The notes beneath the pieces are model-generated. The model was not told the origin of the DNA. It did no database searches and saw only the letters and a program-made list of their open reading frames with translations. Positions 1 to 18,170 of a stretch of DNA of 64,000 nucleotides are shown in pieces. The stretch covers positions 12,844,856 to 12,908,855 of the forward strand of contig OZ022241.1 in NCBI GenBank assembly GCA_963978895.1, read 5' to 3'. How positions within the stretch are numbered: position 1 is the first letter of the stretch; each line of letters starts with the position of its first letter. Made by a program: the position numbers and the translations under genes. The stretch is from Erpobdella octoculata (lineage: Eukaryota; Annelida; Clitellata; Hirudinida; Erpobdellidae).

Positions 1-836
1 GTTGTTATGTTGATAAAACTTTCAGATAAAAAGTCCGATATTATGAAATATCCGATATGATAAAATGTCCAATATAATAAAATGTCCGATATGTTGAAAT
101 GACCAAATGATGATTTATGTGGAATGATATATGTTTATCAAAATATGTTTCTTACAATACTCGTATTTCATATTTTGAAGGAATCAGTCATAAATTTTAA
201 ATTGAAGCGTTTTCGTTTTAAAACTGAAAAATAATTCTCACTTTTATATTTCTATATTTGACAGGAATGTTTCATATTTTTAAGTACAATATATTAAAGA
301 AAATATTCCATATCTTCCTTCTTAATGTTCTGTACGGCATATTACAAAAGCACTATTACGCAACCAAATAACTCACAGAATTGACATTTTTGGATTTTGT
401 TTCACGCTAATATAACTGACACCTATTATATATAACTGATAAAATAATCTTGATTGAACTGACATTAATCATTTACATTTATCGTATAAAACTTTGCATG
501 AATAATTATTTTATTTATAATTATAATCAGTAAATAAAGTTTAACGTGTAATAGTGCTTCAATAGCATTCGATATTGTTAGTGATTAATTTTGTATGTAA
601 TTGTAACCTTTCAAAGATTGATAGTAGCGTACCAAAGATTCAACGATTTATTCAATATCATTCAGTCTATCGTCTCATTCTGCTCAGTCAAAATACTCAA
701 CATCTCTCTTAAAAACTACTTTGTTAAAGCAGACAAACAGAAAGATACAGTGATTCTGTGAATTTATCTATGTTTTTATCCCTATTGTACAATAAAGCAA
801 AGCTAATTTTCATAGTAATGAGACACAGTCTATAAA
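1..836. other. AT-rich non-coding DNA, no gene seen
   Basis: No convincing open frame, RNA gene or bounded repeat was found here. The first 120 bases contain imperfect short repeats of the type gataaaatgtccgatat, which may be the edge of a dispersed repeat. Confidence 0.5.
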
Positions 837-837
837 T

Positions 838-987
<150 letters not shown>

Positions 988-1479
988 CGGTAAAAATAAT
1001 CCTTATAAGAATGGCTCTGATGTACTGCTATATCTACTGCTATCAGCTTATAAATGACCAGCCTTTTTTCTGTCAGCAGTCTACATAAATCACCGACGTT
1101 TTCTCTTTTTCTTCTTCTTTTTTTGTGACCACCGTGAAACTAAATTCCATTGAATTAAACGTATGAAATTAAACTGAAAACGTTTTTGTTATTGCCCACA
1201 ATCTGGGATAAAATTGGGTTATTATACTGCTGCATCTTAAACTATTGAATGTTATCCATTTTTAATTTTCATTTGCTTATATTTAATTCTATAATTTTTC
1301 ATATTTTTAAAAATCGATCTCTAATACGCGTTAACAAACAAAATGTGATTGGATTACAACAGATACAATAATTACTTTTTTTACAATCAATCACTACTAA
1401 TGCTGCGCGGGTAAAACAAAATACGTACCCGACCTTGTTAATTGTTACAGCTTACTTTGTAGCTGCCGACCCTCGGGTT

Positions 1480-4290
1480 GAAGTACTGGTCCATTTCATC
1501 AACTGTATCGGCACCTCTGTCATCATATTTACCAGCATTTTACAAACCCTCGGAATCTAAATCAGGCAACAAGCTTTGAGGTTTTTTGACTGTGGACAAG
1601 GCTGTTTAATGATTTCAATCATTTCATCAACTGCTGGTATGACAGCATGAAGGTATTGACAACAGGCTGGGATGAAATATATAGGGCGGATGCAGAACAG
1701 CAAAACCACACTGGAGATGAATGTCAATCAACTCGAAATCTATGGACTTCCTTAAACACAATAACAGCTAGAGGTCAAATACCCATCAGAACATCCTTAC
1801 CAGCTAATTTATTTCTCAAGTTCTTTGAAAGTAAAACTGAGAATGTACGTGCTTCAACTGCATCTTGTTTTGTGGACTGCACCATCAACTCTTCTCTTAA
1901 CATTTTTGCGCCAACAAATATGGATGAAGTGACCAAACTTATAAATCGTCTTCCAAACAAACAATGTTTACTTGATCCGATACCAACTTGGCTACTAAAA
2001 AAATCAGCTTGTTTACTGGCACCTTTTTTAACCAACTTGTTTAACAAATCTTTCATTGAAGGATACCTACCAAAATATTTCAAATCATCCTATATCACTC
2101 CAGTTCTCAAAAAACCCAATCTTGACTGCGATGACGCTAGCTCTTATCGACCAATCTCCAATCTGTCTGTTATTTCAAAGTTGTTAGAACGGCTTGTTCT
2201 TTCGAGGATCACCAGCTACTTGGATAAAAACAACCTTTCTCCACCTCATCAGTCAGCTTATCGGCAATATCATTCAACAGAGACTGCAGTTCTTAAAGTT
2301 TTTTCTGATGCTCTAGTGGCTGCTGACAGCGGAAAAATAACATTGCTAGTTCTCTTAGATCTATCAGCTGCATTCGATACGGTTGATCACTCTATTCTGC
2401 TCCAACGGCTAAACTCACACTTTGGTTTCTACGGATCTGCACTAAAGTGGGTTGACTCACACGTTAATGAACGTAAATGTCAGGTTAGGGTCAGAGAAGA
2501 CATTTCAAGCACTTTGCTACTTAACTGTGGAGTGCCTCAGGGTTAAGTTCTTGGACCAGCTCTCTTTACAATGTATATGCTCACCTAGAAACAATTATCT
2601 CTAATCACGGACTTTGTGCGCACTTTTATGCTGATGATACACTAGAGAGTGACACGGTAATACCGACCGCGGTAAATACCGCGGTTACCGCGGTAACGGG
2701 AACAAATTTCAATAATTTCACCATTACCGCGCGGTAACGGGGAAAAATAGGGAAAACATTTGCGGTAATGGAGAAAATGTTGACGGTAATTCCGCGGGAA
2801 CGGTAATGAAGTTTTAAACTAATTTTTAAAAATTCAAAAAAAAATTTTTAATTTTTTTTTTACTTTGTTTTATCGTCTTTATACTTTGTTCAGCTAATTC
2901 TACCGGACTATCTTTCTTTTCGTATTTCATTTCGGTTGAATGTCTTGGTATTGAATCGGTTTAATTTCAATAGTACATTTTCGCTTGTAGTTTTAAATAA
3001 CATGGAAATGGGAAAATGCGACATCGAAAAATTAATTTCAATTAAAAGTGAACGCTTGCGATTCGACAAATGTCAAGGCACTCATGGATTAAAGAACTAA
3101 TATTTTTTACTTTCTTATTTCATTTAAAACATAACTATCTTTTTGGAAACTTTTTTAATAATTAACTTCAAAATAAACTTGCATAAAAATTTAAAATGCG
3201 GGTACAATGAGTGTTTGGGAATGATAGCTGCGGGGATGGGTAGGGGATGGGTAGGGGATGGGGACAGATATTGAGGGGACGGGGGTGGGGATGGGAACAT
3301 GGGGCGAGGGGACAGTGAGGGAACGGGAAGAGAGTTTTCTTTGCGGGTTGGGGATGGGGAAGAAATGTTGTTCCCGTGTCACTCTCTATGATACACAGAT
3401 CTATGGTCATTGTGATCCTGCTAAAGCAATTGAACTCTCGTCAGTAGTTTCTACATGCATTGATGATGTGGGCCTATGGATGTCTTCAGCTGAATTCAAG
3501 CAAGTCTGAAGTAATTTGGCTGTCAACCAGTCGGATGAAACATACTCTCCAAACAGCACTGCTAAGAATAGGTAAAGATTGGATTTTTCCATCTGTTTCA
3601 GTTTGCAATTTTGGTGCTTTCTTTGATTCTGACATGCGTATGAACACTCACGTTAGTCGCATCACCCAAAGCTGCTTCTCAACCTTACGTCAAATCAAAA
3701 CTGTTGCTTCATCTCTACCGCCCGTGGCGCTTAACTTACTTATCACTTCATTAGTGTTTTCAAAACTAGACTATTGCAACTCCACACTAGTTCGACTCCC
3801 AAAGATCTTGACTCATCGCCTTCAATCAGTGGTGAATACGGCAGCCAGGCTTTTGACCGGTCGAAAACGCTGCGATCACATCCCTCCAGTACTCCAAGAA
3901 CTACATTGGTTGAATGTCAGGTGTAGAATTATCTTCAAAGTAGCTCAACTAGTCTTTAAATGTCTCAATTGTTTGGCTCCTTCATACCTAATGGAAGTAT
4001 TTCTGCCATTAGTAACATTCGATCAAGGGGGAATCTCAGATCTGCATCTTCGGCTCTTTTCTTTGTTCCCTCTACTCGTCTAAAAAGTGCTGGTGATAGT
4101 TTTCCTGCTGCAGCTGCAAAAATTTGGTATAGTCTTCCCTTGTATATCAGAGCAGCACCTGATTTTGTACAATTTAAAAGAAATTTGAAACAATATCTTA
4201 TGAAAATTTAACTTTTTGTCTATTTATCTTATATTGTATGTGGCCTTGAAGTCATTTGATTTACGCCGCTTTAAACTTGTCAAATAAAGA
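1480..4290 (+). mobile_element. CR1/L2-type LINE, decayed, split by a hAT insertion
   Basis: This is the reverse-transcriptase half of a non-LTR retrotransposon. The frame from 1647 to 2546 carries the typical RT signatures SYRPISNLS, LLDLSAAFDTVDHS and GVPQG. A TAA stop follows GVPQG directly, where VLGP should continue in frame. The frame then shifts, reaches the catalytic YADD at about 2625-2637, and is cut by a separate element at 2643-3388. After it the LINE resumes (IYG...), with the thumb/C-terminal part at 3460-4211 including KLDYCNSTL and NTAARLLTG. No endonuclease domain is visible, so the copy is 5'-truncated. It has at least one stop, frameshifts and an insertion, so it is inactive. 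The 3' tail after 4211 is AT-rich. Placement in CR1/L2 is by motif style, not by alignment. Confidence 0.9.
2643..3388. mobile_element. hAT non-autonomous element inside the LINE
   Basis: A 746-bp insertion interrupts the RT YADD region. Both ends carry the 15-bp inverted repeat TAGAGAGTGACACGG. The LINE bases TGATACAC occur at 2635-2642 and again at 3389-3396, an 8-bp target duplication that is diagnostic for hAT-like elements. The left subterminal region is built of ccgcggtaac-type short repeats in both orientations; the right one of ggggatgggta repeats. No transposase is encoded. Removing the element and one TSD restores the order YADDTQIYG in the LINE. Confidence 0.93.
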
Positions 4291-4639
4291 AAAAAAATTT
4301 AAGAGGCACTTTTCTTTCACATCTTTTGCCAGTTCACTACTCAGGTTCATTTTCATCTTTGCACGCTGATCTTCTTTCTGCAAGTGTGCCGTTGATGCAA
4401 AACCGATATTACCAAATGTTGAGTGTTTTTATTCTCAACACTAATTTTTTTGGTAGCATCATCGAAGCGCTTCCATAGCTTGCAAACAGACGGCTAAGTT
4501 TTACGTTTAATGATAAGCTAGGTTGTCAGCTGAATTGTAACTTCATCAAGTAAATAAGGCTGAACAGTGTCACGTTCATATAATAAAATACTCAATTATA
4601 ATAGATATTTACATTTAGTTTCGAAATAAACTGAAAGAA

Positions 4640-4786
4640 AGAGTAAAAATATATACGGGTATACGGGTAAACCCGTACCCGTTGATGCCTTACCCATACC
4701 CGGCCCGTACCCGTTGCGGATTTACCGTACTTGATCCGTAACCGCAAATACGGGTAAACCCGTGGGCATGGGCATACCCGCGCAGC
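4640..4786. repeat. GC-rich ACCCGTACCCG repeat block, possible element terminus
   Basis: A dense run of direct and inverted tacgggtaaaccc / acccgtaccc motifs ends in taccCGCGCAGC. The inverse, GCTGCGCGGGTA, occurs at 1401-1412 followed by acgtacccgacc. The two may be the ends of one older hAT-like element that encloses the LINE, but I saw no target duplication, so this is only suggestive. Confidence 0.4.
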
Positions 4787-4789
4787 CCT

Positions 4790-5440
4790 CAGCTTTACTA
4801 CATATACCTGAGAAACGCTTTTTCGGGGAGACAGGAAGGCAGATGAAAAGTTTTCTCATTTTTCATTTTCAATCACTGCAAATTTAGAAGCTAAAATTGT
4901 TACTTCATTCATATTTCGTTTTGCCTCAATGTTCTATTAGCTTTATGTCACGGAAAATTAAGCTTGTTTACATTTTCCTAAATAAAAATTACCACAACGT
5001 GAATAATTTCACCGAAGAACTGATAACACAACAGAATGGTTTCAGTTTTGAATAGCTTTCTTAAATTCAAACTGCTTACAGTCCCATTAATAAATAATAA
5101 TTTTAGTAATAACAAACACACCACATCAAATATTTTAATATTCGTTTCACATCTAAAGATAAATTTGAATAATAGCGATGCTATTTTGACGGAAATGCAA
5201 TTTAAAACTTTCCAGAAGCAAGGATCCAAAGGTTTTTTTTTATTTTTGACAAATATTTGTTTGTTTGAAAATAAAAGCGTAAAATATTTTAATATATTTT
5301 GTCTTTAAGCTCTATAAAAACATGGACAGACAGCAGAGGCTATAACATCTAGTTTTTATTTTATAAATTTTAGATTTTATGCACATTTGTTAGCTAAAAT
5401 AAAAAAATATTTCAATATTTTAATGTTTTACTATTTTACT
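4790..5440. other. AT-rich non-coding DNA, no gene seen
   Basis: Two overlapping opposite open frames near 4978-5308 have no recognisable motif and composition like the surrounding DNA. I see no other feature. Confidence 0.4.
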
Positions 5441-5483
5441 ACTAGAGATTGTTTCAAATTTCATTATATATTATAGTAAGAAA

Positions 5484-6470
5484 TAGCCCATCAAAAATGA
5501 CGGATTTTTATCAAATCTAATTATATAATATTTTTCGATTGCAGCGCCACTTCTTTTGATTTTTAGGACTGAGAGTGTATATATGTACAATTGCATAATA
5601 ACTTTTATTACACGCCTGCGCGTAATAAATTCTTACGTGCACATCAATATCGTCTATAAGACTAATTACGTAAGCGTGACAGAATCAGTGAGTGAGTGAG
5701 TGAGTGAGTGAGTGAGTGAGTGAGTGAGTGAGTGAGTGAGTGAGTGAGTGAGTGAGTGAGTGAGTGAGTGAGTGAGTGAGTGAGTGAGTGAGTGAGTGAG
5801 TGAGTGAGTGAGTGAGTGAGTGAGTGAGTGAGTGAGTGAGTGAGTGAGTGAGTGAGTGAGTGAGTGAGTGAGTGAGTGAGTGAGTGAGTGAGTGAGTGAG
5901 TGAGTGAGTGAGTGAGTGAGTGAGTGAGTGAGTGAGTGAGTGAGTGAGTGAGTGAGTGAGTGAGTGAGTGAGTGAGTGAGTGAGTGAGTGAGTGAGTGAG
6001 TGAGTGAGTGAGTGAGTGAGTGAGTGAGTGAGTGAGTGAGTGAGTGAGTGAGTGAGTGAGTGAGTGAGTGAGTGAGTGAGTGAGTGAGTGAGTGAGTGAG
6101 TGAGTGAGTGAGTGAGTGAGTGAGTGAGTGAGTGAGTGAGTGAGTGAGTGAGTGAGTGAGTGAGTGAGTGAGTGAGTGAGTGAGTGAGTGAGTGAGTGAG
6201 TGAGTGAGTGAGTGAGTGAGTGAGTGAGTGAGTGAGTGAGTGAGTGAGTGAGTGAGTGAGTGAGTGAGTGAGTGAGTGAGTGAGTGAGTGAGTGAGTGAG
6301 TGAGTGAGTGAGTGAGTGAGTGAGTGAGTGAGTGAGTGAGTGAGTGAGTGAGTGAGTGAGTGAGTGAGTGAGTGAGTGAGTGAGTGAGTGAGTGAGTGAG
6401 TGAGTGAGTGAGTGAGTGAGTGAGTGAGTGAGTGAGTGAGTGAGTGAGTGACGGGGGCTACTATATTATA
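5484..6470 (-). mobile_element. Helitron-family copy (CCGTCA-hairpin type) expanded by TGAG repeats
   Basis: On the minus strand this matches the family seen at 23528-23728 and 33490-33718. It shares the stretch caattg...acactctcagtccta, a caaaagaagtggcgctgcaatc segment, and the terminal hairpin ccgtcatttttgatgg. The expected CTAG end is displaced or mutated; a ctagag motif lies at about 5441-5446. The long TGAG array lies inside the 5' side of the copy. Confidence 0.6.
5687..6450. repeat. (TGAG)n microsatellite, about 760 bp
   Basis: About 190 uninterrupted copies of the tetranucleotide, bounded by gacagaatca on the left and acgggggcta on the right. No imperfect unit was seen by eye. The length given in an assembly may be compressed. 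Confidence 0.98.
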
Positions 6471-9793
<3,323 letters not shown>

Positions 9794-11270
9794 ATGGCTG
9801 AAATGTCGACTTCTGTTCTCAATTTGGTAACACTCTCACAAACGGAGTTAGACTGCAGATTGTTCAACTTTATCATGTGGGGCTGCCTTGTTATGATCCT
9901 CTGTTACTTCGGTTACCTAGGAAATTTTCTCACATTTTCTGCTCTTCAAAGAGACATCAGAAATCCTGCAACGACTCTCTTACAGTCGCTTGCTGTCAGC
10001 GACGTAATTCTTCTACTCTCCGTCAATCTCACAGATGCTATTCCTTATGTTTGCGACTACACAGAACAGTGTACCAACCCGTGGTCATCGTGGCCCTACA
10101 TAAGATATTTCTGGATGTTAACTCCCATCGGCCACATGTGCAGCATCTGGATTGTCATTCTTGTGGCTGCCAACCGCTACTGGGCTGTCTGCAAGCCCCA
10201 TGCCGTGGCGGACGTATGGTCCAATCGTCGTACCTGCATCTATGTTATCATGGTCGTCTGCTTTTCGTTCATTTTTAACATTCCAAGAATTTTCGAATAC
10301 GAAATTGTTGACGTACCAAACGAGACGAGTGGAGTGGAATCTAAAAATCTTTTTTTGTTGGAAAATTCCAGCAGCTCCAGAAGTTTTCAAGTGATCGAAA
10401 ATCATTTGGCGCTTAATTTAACTGCGCTTAATATGAATAATAACTCTTTGCAATCTTCCTATTCGCATTTAAATAACACTCCGATTATTGTTGAAATGAG
10501 AAAAAAAGAGCAAATAACAAGATTCGGAAAAACATCTCTATACAAAGTTGGATACAAAGTCGTCATCGTGAATATTTTGCTTGTAATTCTTCCTCTACCA
10601 TTTCTGTTCTTAACCAGTGTGTGGATTATCAGGTCGCTGAGAGTTTCAGCCGAGCGGACCAGGTCTACAAAGTCTCGTCCTTCATCGTCGACAAACGACA
10701 GTTTACAAGAAACTTGCAAATCTGATACAAAGAAAGTTTCTCCTTCAAAAGAAGTGACGTTGCTGCTTGTGGCTGTCGTCCTGGTTGCCGTCGCATGCCA
10801 AAGTCCTTTGGCTATCTTCCATTTTGTTAGGTTGGCTTAGAAATCGTTATTACTAGATTATAAATTAATTATGAGTTATTTCGATTTATTTCATTTCGCA
10901 TTGAGTTTTTGATTGTTTTATGATTATTTTGCTTTAAACACGTTCACACAGATTTCTTTATCCCTACAAATGTGGAGACGTGGTCTACTACTTGGAATCT
11001 GGAAGCAAGTTACTGGTGACTTTCAACAGCTGTGTCAACTTCATTGTATATTGTGTTTTGAGTCCAAAATTTCGCCGCTTATTGAAGTCTTTTATAACGT
11101 GTAAAAAACAACGAAAAACTTTTCAAAACGTGCACGAACAAAACGAAGGAAAAGCCAAACTGCAAAACAAGAAAACCCAGCCAGCTTCAACAAGAGGCAG
11201 TAATATAAACGCGGACAACGAAGCAGATGAAAACACAACAGAGATGGCAACATTAATCTCGAACGAATGA
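9794..11270 (+). CDS. class-A GPCR, FMRFamide-receptor-like neuropeptide receptor
   Basis: Predicted seven-transmembrane receptor of 451 residues at the plasma membrane. Exons: 9794-10830 and 10952-11270; the 121-bp intron has a gt donor at 10831 and a cacag acceptor, and phase 2 joins cleanly (AG+A, Arg). Rhodopsin-family landmarks are visible: GN in TM1 (residues 43-44), LAVSD in TM2 with the conserved Asp at 70, NRY at 127-129 in place of DRY, and NSCVNFIVY in TM7 encoded by exon 2. Extracellular loop 2 is long, about 90 residues, and rich in Asn/Ser with several N-x-S/T sites. The tail is basic then acidic. The start ATG at 9794 gives a short extracellular N-terminus. The TM2/TM7 style resembles protostome FMRFamide-receptor-like proteins; the ligand cannot be read from sequence. 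If the intron is retained, translation stops at 10838-10840, just before TM7. Confidence 0.87.
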
Positions 11271-12990
11271 TTCGTTGGTTTAATTTGTTGTATTTTGAAT
11301 GTTGTGCGTCTTCTTCTCTTCTTCTTTTCAGCTTTAATCGACAGAGTGTGGGTTTCATCGAATTTTTCTTATTCATTGTATTTAATATATATTAATAATT
11401 GCTGGTTCTTGTTCGTCTAATATATATAAATGACCTCAAGAACAGAACTTACAAAAATGTCTGCAAACATAACATGCCAATTTGTAAATTCCTCTAAAGT
11501 CTTGAAGAAACTTTGAATATTTTTAAGCTTTAAGATATGATTGTTGAAAAATTGTTAATGTTGTCATTAAAGAGCAGACAAGCTCTGAGATATAAAATAA
11601 TTTGTTGGACGCCTTTTGACACAAGTTTATTTTCAGGTGCTCAATTGTTTGCCAATAAATGTTGAAATTTTCAAATGAATATTAACTGAAAATTACAAAT
11701 TGTTATTGAAATTAAAAAGAAATATAATATTAAATAAAAAGTACAAACTGTACTCAAAACGTTTCCTTAATTCAAAACGACAGTGCAAACTTAATGAGAG
11801 GTTTAAAGATGATGAACAATCCTGGAGGCTTGCAACAATGCAGGATGTCTGTGGAAGAAGGGCCTCGAAATGTCCACAAGTGCACCAAGTGTCACGTGAC
11901 ATAAAACAAATTCAAAGAAATATTAACAATAATAATAATAATAATAATATTTTGTAATTTATCTAGTAAAATAATCAAAGTGTATTAAGCATGCACAATT
12001 TGATCGTCAATAGTTAATCGTTCAATATGAGAGACACTAAAAGTTCTTCCACCTCATCAAAGAAACTCAAACAAACAAAGAAAAAAAAATAATCTTAATA
12101 TTCATCAATCAAGAGCAAATAACTTTGATATGAAACACTTCTGCAATGCTGAACGATTGAACGGAAACTCCGTGAAAAACATCAACCACGGAGGTTCATC
12201 CAATCATTCGTTGAGAAAGAGGCACTTGACATGCAATCACGCAAAGAAACGCGAGTGCGCGCATTCGGACAACGTGATGATAACAATTTTGAACTGAAAA
12301 ATAATACGAAATGATTTCTATCTAATGATTCATAAGTAGTTACGTGCCACTAAAGTGACAGATCATTTTATGTACAAAGCCTTCGTGAAACGAGAAAAGC
12401 TTCATCGCCTTTTTTTAATTTTAGAAAGTCGTCTCGTTGAATGTTGCAAACTTGTTCGTTATTGCAAGTGATTGTCAGTTGAACAATAATCAATAATATA
12501 TGTTTACAAATATTCAAGTTTTAAATTGTGATGATATTTATATAAAAACAACTAAAATTATAACAACCATAAAAGATAAATAAAAATAATATGCAGTTCT
12601 GCCCTAAACAAACAAACAAACGAAAAGAGAATTACAATGACATAAATCGCGAAAAAAAATCAAAACTGTGGTGGAACAATGAAAACAACACTCAATAATA
12701 AGCCATACCGTATGGAAAACAAAAATCTATTTCGTAGCAAAACTGCGATTCTCTCGACTAATTTAGAAATTAAACAAAACATTCAACATGAAAAAAAATG
12801 AAAACCGAATAAACTTAATCATAAACATCTGAAAATCCCGACCATATGTACACATTTAATGATTATTTGACTGCAAGATAAAGGGTCATAACAAATCTTA
12901 AAATAGTTTTAACTTTTGCTGATCCGTGCAGTAAATGACTCAAACAAAATGTTGAAAAATTTGAGAGAAAAACTGAAAAGACTTTTTTAT
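11271..12990. other. AT-rich intergenic DNA between convergent genes
   Basis: This lies between the GPCR stop and the stop of the minus-strand zinc-finger gene. It probably holds both 3' UTRs. A short (AAT)n tract is at 11928-11950. I saw no other gene or bounded element. Confidence 0.5.
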
Positions 12991-12993
12991 TCC

Positions 12994-15449
<2,456 letters not shown>

Positions 15450-16650
15450 CTGTAAATTAATTAATTGCAACAAACTATTATTCTCATTTGCATTCCATTT
15501 GTTAGCTTTTTCTTGCAAGTTGTGCACAGTTATGGAAAGAAAAAAATAGTTAATGATAAAGACATAGATATGAGAGGTGAATGAATACAGGTAATAAATA
15601 AATGCTAAAACTAATAACTAATCACTAATCATGGGTCCATCCAAGTTCTAGACCTCCATAATTGACCCTAATTTAATTGTTCCAACAGGTGGCAATAGTA
15701 ATTTTGCAAACAAATTATAAAAAAATTAACCAGTAAGGTAAGATATGTCAGTAGTGCAAAAATAGACGTTTTGTCGATTAAGTCAAGGTATGGAAGTAGT
15801 TCCAAAATTAGCTTGAGTCTTTTTGCTCACTAAATTAAATTTTTATCTTCGAGAACATACCACAAAAAATATTTACTTATCTTGATAAATAAAATATTCA
15901 CGTTAATGAGATGAACAAATTTATTATTAAGCATGGGCGACATTTCATTTCGGATACTGATGCTCATACGCCGACCATACGCAGAGCAGAGAAGATAACA
16001 TGGCGCGTGCACATCTACGTAGGCAACATAGTTTAATCGTCTCGGAAAATCAAAGGTTGTCACATTTGCAAGAAATTATAGAACAATAGAAAACCTTACC
16101 AGATTAATTTCTAAACATTCTTGAAAAATTCTTTATCAACAGTACACTACCAAACACTTCAGTTATCTTTAGATGTACAATACTATAAACAAACATACCA
16201 AAAACCAGACTTCTCTTTACGAAATTTATTTGCAGGCCTAAAGCGCAAAAACAATCCTACAAAACAATCATCGTTTACACGTGTGTCTCAATTTTATGAT
16301 GAAAACCAAAATAAAAAGTAATTTCAAATAACTCCCAGCTGAATGGTTACCTATACCTACTGCCTGGTGTTGTGGAAGTATAATAGGGGCCTGGGTCGCC
16401 CTGGGTGTCAAAGCCGCGTACAAAAATATTAATGCAAGGGCGCAACTAGACACCAAAAACGCATCGCTGTGACATATAGTTCCTGAGGAAATTGAAGAAA
16501 TATGAGTTGGCGGCCATCTTGAATATCTAAAAACTGCCAGGGATTTCAGAATTACACCATGATTTTTCTTAATATAGAATATCTAACAAAGAGATTGACA
16601 TCTCACTCATATTTGTATCATTTCGCATCCCACGGGAATACTAGTTGCTA
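15450..16650. other. unassigned DNA upstream of the zinc-finger gene
   Basis: This should contain the promoter and 5' exon of the zinc-finger gene. 15950-16060 is more GC- and CpG-rich than its surroundings and holds several ATGs on the minus strand, but none joins the next exon in phase. A 66-codon frame at 16121-16321 has no recognisable motif. Confidence 0.35.
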
Positions 16651-16654
16651 CCAG

Positions 16655-17410
16655 ACAATATATAAAAGAACATATCCTGACAGACTGATAATCAACGCCG
16701 AGCTCAAACGCCTCATCCTAGAAGCGTGAAATTTGGAACTTATTTTACTTTTATAGCGTAAGCACCCACTAACGAAGGGTTTTTGAAAATTATGCTCCTG
16801 AGGACACGAAACAGGAAAACAAACCTTTTTCTAAAACATCGCATATCTCGAAAACAAAAAAATGAGGTTTTGAAATTTGGTATCTAGATTCTTCTTAAAA
16901 AATAAAAAAATACGTGTTTTACCATTTTTTGATAATTTGGTTTCCAGGACTTCAAATGTGGGGTGGAAAATAGGGTTATTTGTTTTTTAAAGTAACTGCT
17001 ACTCAAAAAATGTGAATGATACAGATGTAAAAATTAGTATTTAGTGTCTACTCAAAAATAATAATATACGTGTTTCACCATGTTTTTAATAATTTTTGAA
17101 AATTTGGTTTTCAGGGCTTTAAATGTGGGGTGGAAAAAGGGGTTATATTTTTCTTTGAATAATTGCCACTCTGAAACTGATAATACTACGAATACAAGTA
17201 TTATTATTTAGATATACTGTTTAGAAAATAAAGCTACGCATGTTTGTTTACCCATTTTTTTATGTTTTGGCTTCCAGGACTACAGAAAAGGATTAATATT
17301 TGTTGAAAACTCAATAACTGAAAATGTAAAATCATTCAAATTCAGTATTTAGGTTTATTTAAAAAATAATAAAATAAGTTTTTCATTATTTTTCAAAAAA
17401 ATAGTTTACA
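16655..17410 (+). mobile_element. Helitron-like copy with 156-bp internal tandem units
   Basis: It starts tatataaaagaacat, then ataatcaacgccgagctcaaa and tcatcctagaagcgtgaaatttgg. It matches the minus-strand copy at 43930-45783 along its whole length. About three diverged copies of a unit near 156 bp follow, each with ggtttccaggactt and gggtggaaaa. The 3' end is lost at the next repeat. Confidence 0.7.
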
Positions 17411-17726
17411 AGCTTTGAAGTTAAAACTGGCTGAGTCCAGTTCATCACAGACTGGGCCAGGCCTATATTTTTGTGCATATGAAATGGACCAGTTCGGGAC
17501 TAAGTAATTCAGGTTTGGAATTTTCTGCATATAAAATAAATCAAACTGGGTCTAAAAATCCGTGTATGGGTCTTGAATTAGAGTAGGTACTGCACGGGCC
17601 GGGCTAAGCCGTGATTTTAGGGTCTTCAGACGGGCCAACCCAGTAAACATGGTAACCATTTTGTAACGTTTCTTGTCCGTTACTTTTCAGTTACCTGGTT
17701 ATGAAAAGGTTACCTGGCCCAAAGCA

Positions 17727-18170
17727 ACTAAAAAGAAACGTTTCTGCAACGTTTCCAATGTAACGTAAAAGTAACATGTAATTTGCGACTAAAAAGAAAC
17801 GTTTCTGCAACGTTTCCAACGTAACGAAAAAGTAACATGTAATTTGCGACTAAAAAGAAACGTTTCTGTAACGTTTCCAATGTAACGTAAAAGTAACATG
17901 TAATTTGCGACTAAAAAGAAACGTTTCTGTAACGTTTCCAATGTAACGGAAAAGTAACGTGTAATTTGCGACTAAAAAGAAACGTTTCTGTAACGTTTCC
18001 AATGTAACGGAAAAGTAACGTGTAATTTGCGACTAAAAAGAAACGTTTCTGTAACGTTTCCAATGTAACGAAAAAGTATCATGTAATTTGCGACTAAAAA
18101 GAAACGTTTCTGCAACGTTTCCAATGTAACGTAAAAGTAACATGTAATTTGCGACTAAAAAGAAGTTACT
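17727..18170. repeat. 61-bp tandem array, about 7 copies
   Basis: Unit starts ctaaaaagaaacgtttctgt and ends gtaatttgcga. Spacing between successive starts is 61 bp, with few substitutions. Each unit contains an imperfect dyad around aaacgtttctgtaacgttt. It belongs to the transposon at 17639-20676. Confidence 0.95.

Noticed and set aside
10980..11270. Separate small gene at the GPCR 3' end
   Set aside because: It joins exon 1 in phase and supplies TM7 and the tail, so it is exon 2 of the receptor.
16121..16321. 66-codon frame as a gene
   Set aside because: No motif, no splice context and AT-rich composition like the flanks.
17727..18170. CRISPR-like array
   Set aside because: The 61-bp units are continuous tandem repeats without unique spacers, in animal DNA inside a transposon.
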